64,000 bases of DNA from Melitaea cinxia (taxonomy: Eukaryota > Arthropoda > Insecta > Lepidoptera > Nymphalidae). Both the position numbers and the translations under genes were made by a program. Below, in pieces: positions 59,205 to 64,000 of this stretch. The stretch covers positions 14,136,508-14,200,507 of the forward strand of contig NC_059408.1 of assembly GCF_905220565.1 (NCBI RefSeq), given 5' to 3'. Positions within the stretch are counted from its first letter, which is position 1. Every line of letters starts with the position of its first letter. The notes below the pieces were generated by a model. The model was given only the letters and a program-made list of their open reading frames with translations. It made no database searches and was not told where the DNA came from.

Positions 59205-59293
59205 AGCCTGTAATATCCCACTACTGGGCATAGGCCTCTTTCCCCATGTTGGAAAATACTACAATTAATTAGATGATTTAATTGTAGTATTTT
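59205..59293 (-). repeat. RTE-like 3'-end fragment followed by a 16-bp hairpin
   Basis: AATATCCCACTACTGGGCAT then GGCCTCTTTCCCCATGTT is the inverted RTE 3' signature. Directly after it AAAATACTACAATTAA (59253-59268) and TTAATTGTAGTATTTT (59278-59293) form a perfect hairpin with a 9-base loop. Confidence 0.7.
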
Positions 59294-59319
59294 ATCTTAC
59301 TACTATAGTAAATGCATAA

Positions 59320-59445
59320 GATTGAATGGATGTTTGTTACTCAATCACTTCAGACTATCTCTTTAGATCCGAATAGAGATAGGAATATACGGATCCCGTG
59401 GGATAGATTTCTGCACAAACCAAATCGCGGGTAACAGCCAACATA
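59320..59445 (+). repeat. Dispersed repeat family C-related fragment
   Basis: GAATGGATGTTTGTTACTCA, ATACGGATCCCGTGGGATAG and AAATCGCGGGTAACAGCCA are blocks of this repeat type. Confidence 0.5.
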
Positions 59446-59847
59446 AAAAACTATAGTATCATTCATCCGAAGTTTGCGGCCAAGTGCTAAATTCTTGGCC
59501 AATCATCTCGTACAAGTCACTTGTAACGACCGTCGCTCATAAATACATGTTTTGGCAACGGAATCTATCGATATATCTCGCTAAAATTGTAATTTTTCTT
59601 AAATTCCGTGAAATAAATATCGAGAGAAATCGTTTGACGTTTTTATCTTTCTAACAACATTTGTCAGTTCTTTGATAATTCGCAGACGTCAAACTTAACG
59701 ATCTAATAAGGCCCAAGGGGTCATTTTGTTTTATTGTCTCCAAAAGGCAATCTCACCTGCACGTGCTGAAAAACGCTACTGACGGATTTATAACTTTATT
59801 AATATGATCCGACTGGAAAAACGCAAAATAGTTCTTTTTTTTATATA

Positions 59848-60125
59848 ACTAGGTCGGCAAACAAGCGTACGGCTCACCTGATGGTAAGCGATTACCGTAG
59901 CTTATAGACACCTGTAACACCAGAAGCATCGCAAGCGCGTTGCCGACCCAATCCCCATTCCCCCCTAAGAGCTCTGGTCACCTTACTCTTCAACAGGAAC
60001 ACAATACAGCTTGAAAACAGTATTATTTAGCTGTGGTCTTCTGTAAGGTACTAACCCCAGTCGGGCTGCTCCATATTTTGAGCAGGAAATTGCTGTTGTG
60101 CCCTACCTCAGTTAAAAGTTGGGTA
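59848..60125 (-). repeat. Dispersed repeat family D, longest copy
   Basis: AGGTCGGCAAACAAGCGTAC, CACCTGATGGTAAGCGATTA, GCGTTGCCGACCC and a CAGTATTATTTAGCTGTGG block. It is inverted relative to copies 1 and 2. I recognise it as a common lepidopteran non-coding repeat. Confidence 0.8.
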
Positions 60126-60410
60126 GCAGAGACATCAGTATAGCATTTTTGCGCTAAAATTGATTCATATGCCCAGTATTTTGTTCGGGTGCTATTTTGT
60201 TTAACAATCCATAAACCAATGGTCCATTAAAACCCTGTACAAGTATTAAAAAATTATTTCCGGACATCAAGAAAAGGCAAGAACTATATCACCAGTGGAC
60301 TCCGATTTTAAAGTGGTGATTTTATGGTAATTGGCAATCCGAATTGTTACTAATCTTTTTAAAAAAATTTTTTTGAGGTACAGCAGGAAATACTGTTCAA
60401 AATCTGTTTA

Positions 60411-60596
60411 TTAACCGACTTCCAAAAAATTATCGTGGTCACATTGAAATTTTATCGATATCTGATAACTACTTTTTGAGTAATCTTTGATAACGCGTAG
60501 TTACTTGACTATTTTTTCGTCGATCTACGCTGTATTTATTACTCGTCGATGTAATGAAGTCGGTTTTTTTTTGTTTGCGAGCAAACACAATTATTT
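60411..60596 (+). repeat. Repeat family A, internally deleted copy
   Basis: The head TTAACCGACTTCCAAAAAA is joined directly to the tail region (TATCGTGGTCACATTGAAAT through GAAGTCGGTTTTTTTTTG to TTTGCGAGCAAACACAATTA), skipping the whole body. Confidence 0.8.
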
Positions 60597-61464
60597 TAGT
60601 CGGAATAATTAAGGCTGAGACGAACGATTAACGCGAGTAGCAGGGCGAAAAAATTTAAAACAAAAATATCAACAGCGAACATTCATACACAAAAACAATA
60701 AACAAAATACTAAACTGACTCATACGATAATTGACAAAGTTGGCATATTTCTGTAATCGTAACATAAACTGCGGAACCCTTTTAAAATTTTCACGGAATT
60801 CATTTCGATTTTCAGCCGTTACTCATTGATCGTGACAAATAAATCAAGATCAAACACTCCCCATGCCCGGTGGTCACTGGCAGCCAACCAAGATTTTCGT
60901 AATTATTAAATTATTAAACGGAAATCGAAACGCAAAATATTTTCTAATAGTTACGAAGAATTATTGACATTCTTTTCACAACGGCTCGGGTTTTTCTGAT
61001 TAGTCATTTGTTTTTCACTTTGGGTATTAAAAAAAATATAGGAATATCCGGAATATTACACTGGTACAGCCATACAAGTTTCTACAGAATTGGAAAAATT
61101 TAATGAACATTTGCTAGTAGTACTGCACATCAATACAGTTCTATTTCTGACTACATTTTCAAACAAAACAATTTGAAAATAACTGATTTCAATAATATTT
61201 TCAACATTGCAACAGGTGATTGTGTTACTAAAGCTTGTGACGTAATTTCTAGTTAGTTATATGGAGCTTAATCACCTGATAAAACGACAAAGAGTATCAC
61301 AAACACAATAAAATGTAAAACGGTTGAACCTACGTGCTCTCGGCATCCGCGGCACGTCAAAACATAACTATAAACATCCTACAGTGTCTGGTATCAAATG
61401 TTTATAATATTAATATCGTGCACCGTGAGAAAAAATATCAATACCTACATTTCTTCTGATGTAG
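60597..61464. other. AT-rich non-coding stretch
   Basis: No gene or repeat boundary recognised. Confidence 0.4.
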
Positions 61465-61640
61465 TAAGGATCTATTAACATTTACAGTCATGGTTTGATT
61501 CCCATTAACCTATGTTGGTATTTGTGTTCGCATTGGGTTTCTGGTCTGGAATTCTGGATACCCACTGTACATGACCAAATATACATAACTTTGTGGATCG
61601 GGACAATGTGCCTCGGAGAGCATATAATAATCACATAAGT
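61465..61640 (+). repeat. tRNA-derived SINE, plus-strand copy
   Basis: B box GGTTTGATTCC at 61492-61502, followed by TTGTGTTCGCATTGGGTTTC and TGGTCTGGAATTCTGG, colinear with the minus-strand SINE at 10140-10289. The A box is decayed. Confidence 0.65.
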
Positions 61641-63003
61641 CTAAAATAATTTTACGATCAATTTTAACTCAAACATAACAAAAAAGAAGTGTATAAATAT
61701 AACTAAGATTATATTTTCTGCAAGGTCTCTGTGAGATTTGGTTTTTAAATATAATTTGCAAACGAATACAAATAACGTTAACAAAATTTAAATAAAACTT
61801 TAGAAGTGGTAATAAAATAAATCTTAGTTCTTTTTTTACCTTTTAATACACTCGCAATAAAAATGTTAAAAGGATCGTAAAGAATATTGTAATTATTTTA
61901 CTTTGACAGTATTTTTTTTTTTCGAACGTTAAAATGTATCATGCCATTTTCTATTTTCTAAAACGAAGTTCTTTGGATATAAAAATTTAGTACTGTTGTA
62001 ATTTGCGTCTTTTTCCATTAATTTAATGACTACCTAAATCTATAAAGATTAGAATTTTTTATTGTTGTATGAAAAAGTTTTTATAGGTACATATATACCT
62101 ACTTATATAATATATCGTCAGTGTGCGGTATACATTTTACTACATTCTACCTGCAGTTTTCTAGGAAAATATTAAATTTCCATTGAAATGCTACTCCAAT
62201 AAATTTCTCTCTAATTTTTGACTAGAATAATTTTACAAAAAACAATACCATTTTTTATTTATAACCTTTCGAAATAGAAACAATTTTAATTTTGAAATTC
62301 TAAGTTTAAGGGGCTACCCTACCGCAGCTCGAATTCAGATTTCATCCGTACTAAATACACATGAGAATTGAGAGCGCTTGGTTGATCAAATCGCGAATTA
62401 TATGTATTTTCTCCCCACAAACATTATCAATAGTTATTTTTTAAAAAACGCAACATATAAAATGTTCGTCATACTTATTTCAATTACCATGCTTAATCTC
62501 AAGTCCATAACTTCTATATTTACTGAGATATTAAGGTTTTAATACAAAAATAGAGGTAGCTTTGCGATTTTTTTCTATCGAGAAAATTTTATGGAATCGT
62601 GTTTTCGAAACATATGAAAGATAGTTTATGTCCTGAACTTTACCATGCATAAATTTCAAACTTAAATATTCAGTAGTTTGGAAGATATGGACATCCTGCC
62701 GAGTGGAAAATAAGCAATTTGAGGTAGCATACACTCTTAAATATTTAAATTTTTTATTCCATAAGTAGGTATCAGTTGACCGATACTTTACATCGCTTTT
62801 TATATTATATCGAGAGCATTAATATAATCGTTAATACTTATTAAGGTCAACTTAGTCGCACGCAGATAAAAGTGACTTAAGAGTAGAAAAAGTATTGTCT
62901 GACAAAAAAAGTATGGCGTTAAATCCTTGTGGAGATTAAACTTCATATATCTATAATATAATATTTAATCAGCATATCTACTACAACAGTCTATCTTTTT
63001 AAT
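61641..63003. other. AT-rich non-coding stretch
   Basis: No gene or repeat boundary recognised. The 67-codon minus-strand frame near 62531 matches nothing known. Confidence 0.4.
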
Positions 63004-63180
63004 ATATAATATAAATTACTGGATGGACTCACTAAACTACTTAACCGATTTTAATTAAACTTGCACACCGTGTGCAGTTTGATCCAACTTGAAAGATAGG
63101 CTATATTTTATTTTGATATATGTAATTATATTTAATAAAAAAAAAATAAGGCGGTACGAAGTTCGCCAGGCCAGCTAGTA
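63004..63180 (+). repeat. Dispersed repeat family F, copy 2
   Basis: AAACTACTTAACCGATTTTA, CTTGCACACCGTGTGCAGTT and AAAGATAGGCTATATTTTAT; it ends GTTCGCCAGGCCAGCTAGTA. Inverse orientation to copy 1. Confidence 0.75.
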
Positions 63181-63874
63181 ATATATACAGAAACGAATAC
63201 ATATTTCCCTTGGTCACGCCATAAGCATAACTTTAAAAAGGCTATATCGATTTCATTCATGTTTCTTTTAATTTTTTTATTTGTGATTCTTTATACAAGG
63301 TTCTCACGGAATGAAAAATAAAGCGGAAAATTTGAAAATTTTATAAAATGTAACGATTATTTAAAAGTCCCACGTTTCACAGTTCTGATGATTGGATAAC
63401 GTCTATAGAGTCATCTATTCTTCTATCTATCCTTTTCATTCTTTAAATTTATCAACGAAATGTACACATGTACCCATATATTATTCGAATCACTACACCG
63501 AAATTGGTTAATTTTTCGTTTGTGTGCACTATTGAGAAGACAAGATTTTCATGTATTAAACAAAAAAAAAAAAAAAAATTATTCAAATAGGTTTTAAAGT
63601 ACTTTTAAATCGTAATTTTAGAAATAAAACATATTAAATTCACTCGATCATCTAGTCCCTTGTAAAATTGTTTGTAATATTGTCTGTCGTTATCTGCTGA
63701 GTTTATATAGGTACTCGGCGTTCCGAGAAGGGTTATGTGGCATTATGAGTTTACTTGGAACAGATCACAATTTACTATAAGCGGACGAAGCCAAAAGAAG
63801 CCGATACCCAGCAATGAATTAATAAAAAATAATCTTAAATTATAAATTACGCTTCACGTTATTTGTACGCGTTG

Positions 63875-64000
63875 CACTCCTAAACTACTTAACCGATTTT
63901 AATCAAATTTGCACACCGTGTGCAGTTTGATCTAACTTGAAGGATAGGCTATATTTTATTTTAATATATGTAATTATTATATTTAAGAAAAAACAAATAA
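63875..64000 (+). repeat. Dispersed repeat family F, copy 3 (cut by window end)
   Basis: It starts CACTCCTAAACTACTTAACC and continues through GCACACCGTGTGCAGTTTGA and GGATAGGCTATATTTTATTT, parallel to copy 2. The 3' end is beyond the window. Confidence 0.75.

Larger units (their letters stand above)
401..64000 (+). other. Putative long intron (>63 kb) of the Ski/Sno gene
   Basis: After the donor at 401 no further Ski/Sno coding block (for example the coiled-coil C-terminal part) and no other recognisable cellular exon appears up to the window end. The DNA is AT-rich and dominated by mobile-element relics. A single huge intron is the simplest reading, but the gene could end in small exons I cannot recognise, with intergenic DNA after that. 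Confidence 0.5.

Overview
The window looks like an AT-rich insect genome, most likely a moth or butterfly. The non-coding DNA is very AT-rich and packed with short dispersed repeats whose sequences I recognise from lepidopteran genomes. The only cellular coding sequence I can support is at the very start (1-400). It is a very GC-rich exon of a Ski/Sno-family transcriptional co-regulator (insect orthologue snoo) that ends in a clean splice donor. No later exon of that gene is recognisable, so the remaining ~63.6 kb is best read as one very long intron, possibly running into intergenic DNA. This reading is an inference.

Region by region. 401-10,100 is AT-rich with scattered repeat relics. 10,140-14,331 is a MITE cluster: a PIF/Harbinger-type element with TAA duplications sitting at the end of a tRNA-derived SINE, a hAT-type element with an exact 8-bp target duplication, and two long-TIR foldback elements. 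15,300-25,800 carries several copies of one repeat family, including one copy nested inside another. A GC-rich patch with a CRE palindrome lies near 21.3-21.7 kb, and a larger CpG-rich island at 30.2-31.1 kb. 34,639-36,138 is an internally deleted non-LTR (RTE-like) retrotransposon with an open 403-codon frame and an 11-bp target duplication. 37.5-37.9 kb is a LINE C-terminal relic. 40,447-41,535 is an element with terminal inverted repeats that contains a retrosequence beginning with a U2 snRNA 5' fragment. 44.1-45.0 kb holds two striking inverted repeats: a perfect 56-bp-arm hairpin, and a 102-nt-arm inverted unit with a 14-bp target duplication.

The dominant feature is a complete BEL/Pao LTR retrotransposon at 50,853-57,401. 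It has two 220-bp LTRs that look identical by eye, a 5-bp target duplication (CTTAC), a primer-binding site matching an arginine tRNA, and one uninterrupted Gag-Pol frame of 1,731 codons. It must be a very recent insertion. Beyond it, a decayed THAP zinc-finger fragment (58.7-58.9 kb) and further repeat copies run to the end.

I found no bacterial-type operon, CRISPR array, tRNA or rRNA gene, and no novel multi-gene system. The interest lies in recent and unusual mobile elements and two candidate intronic regulatory islands.
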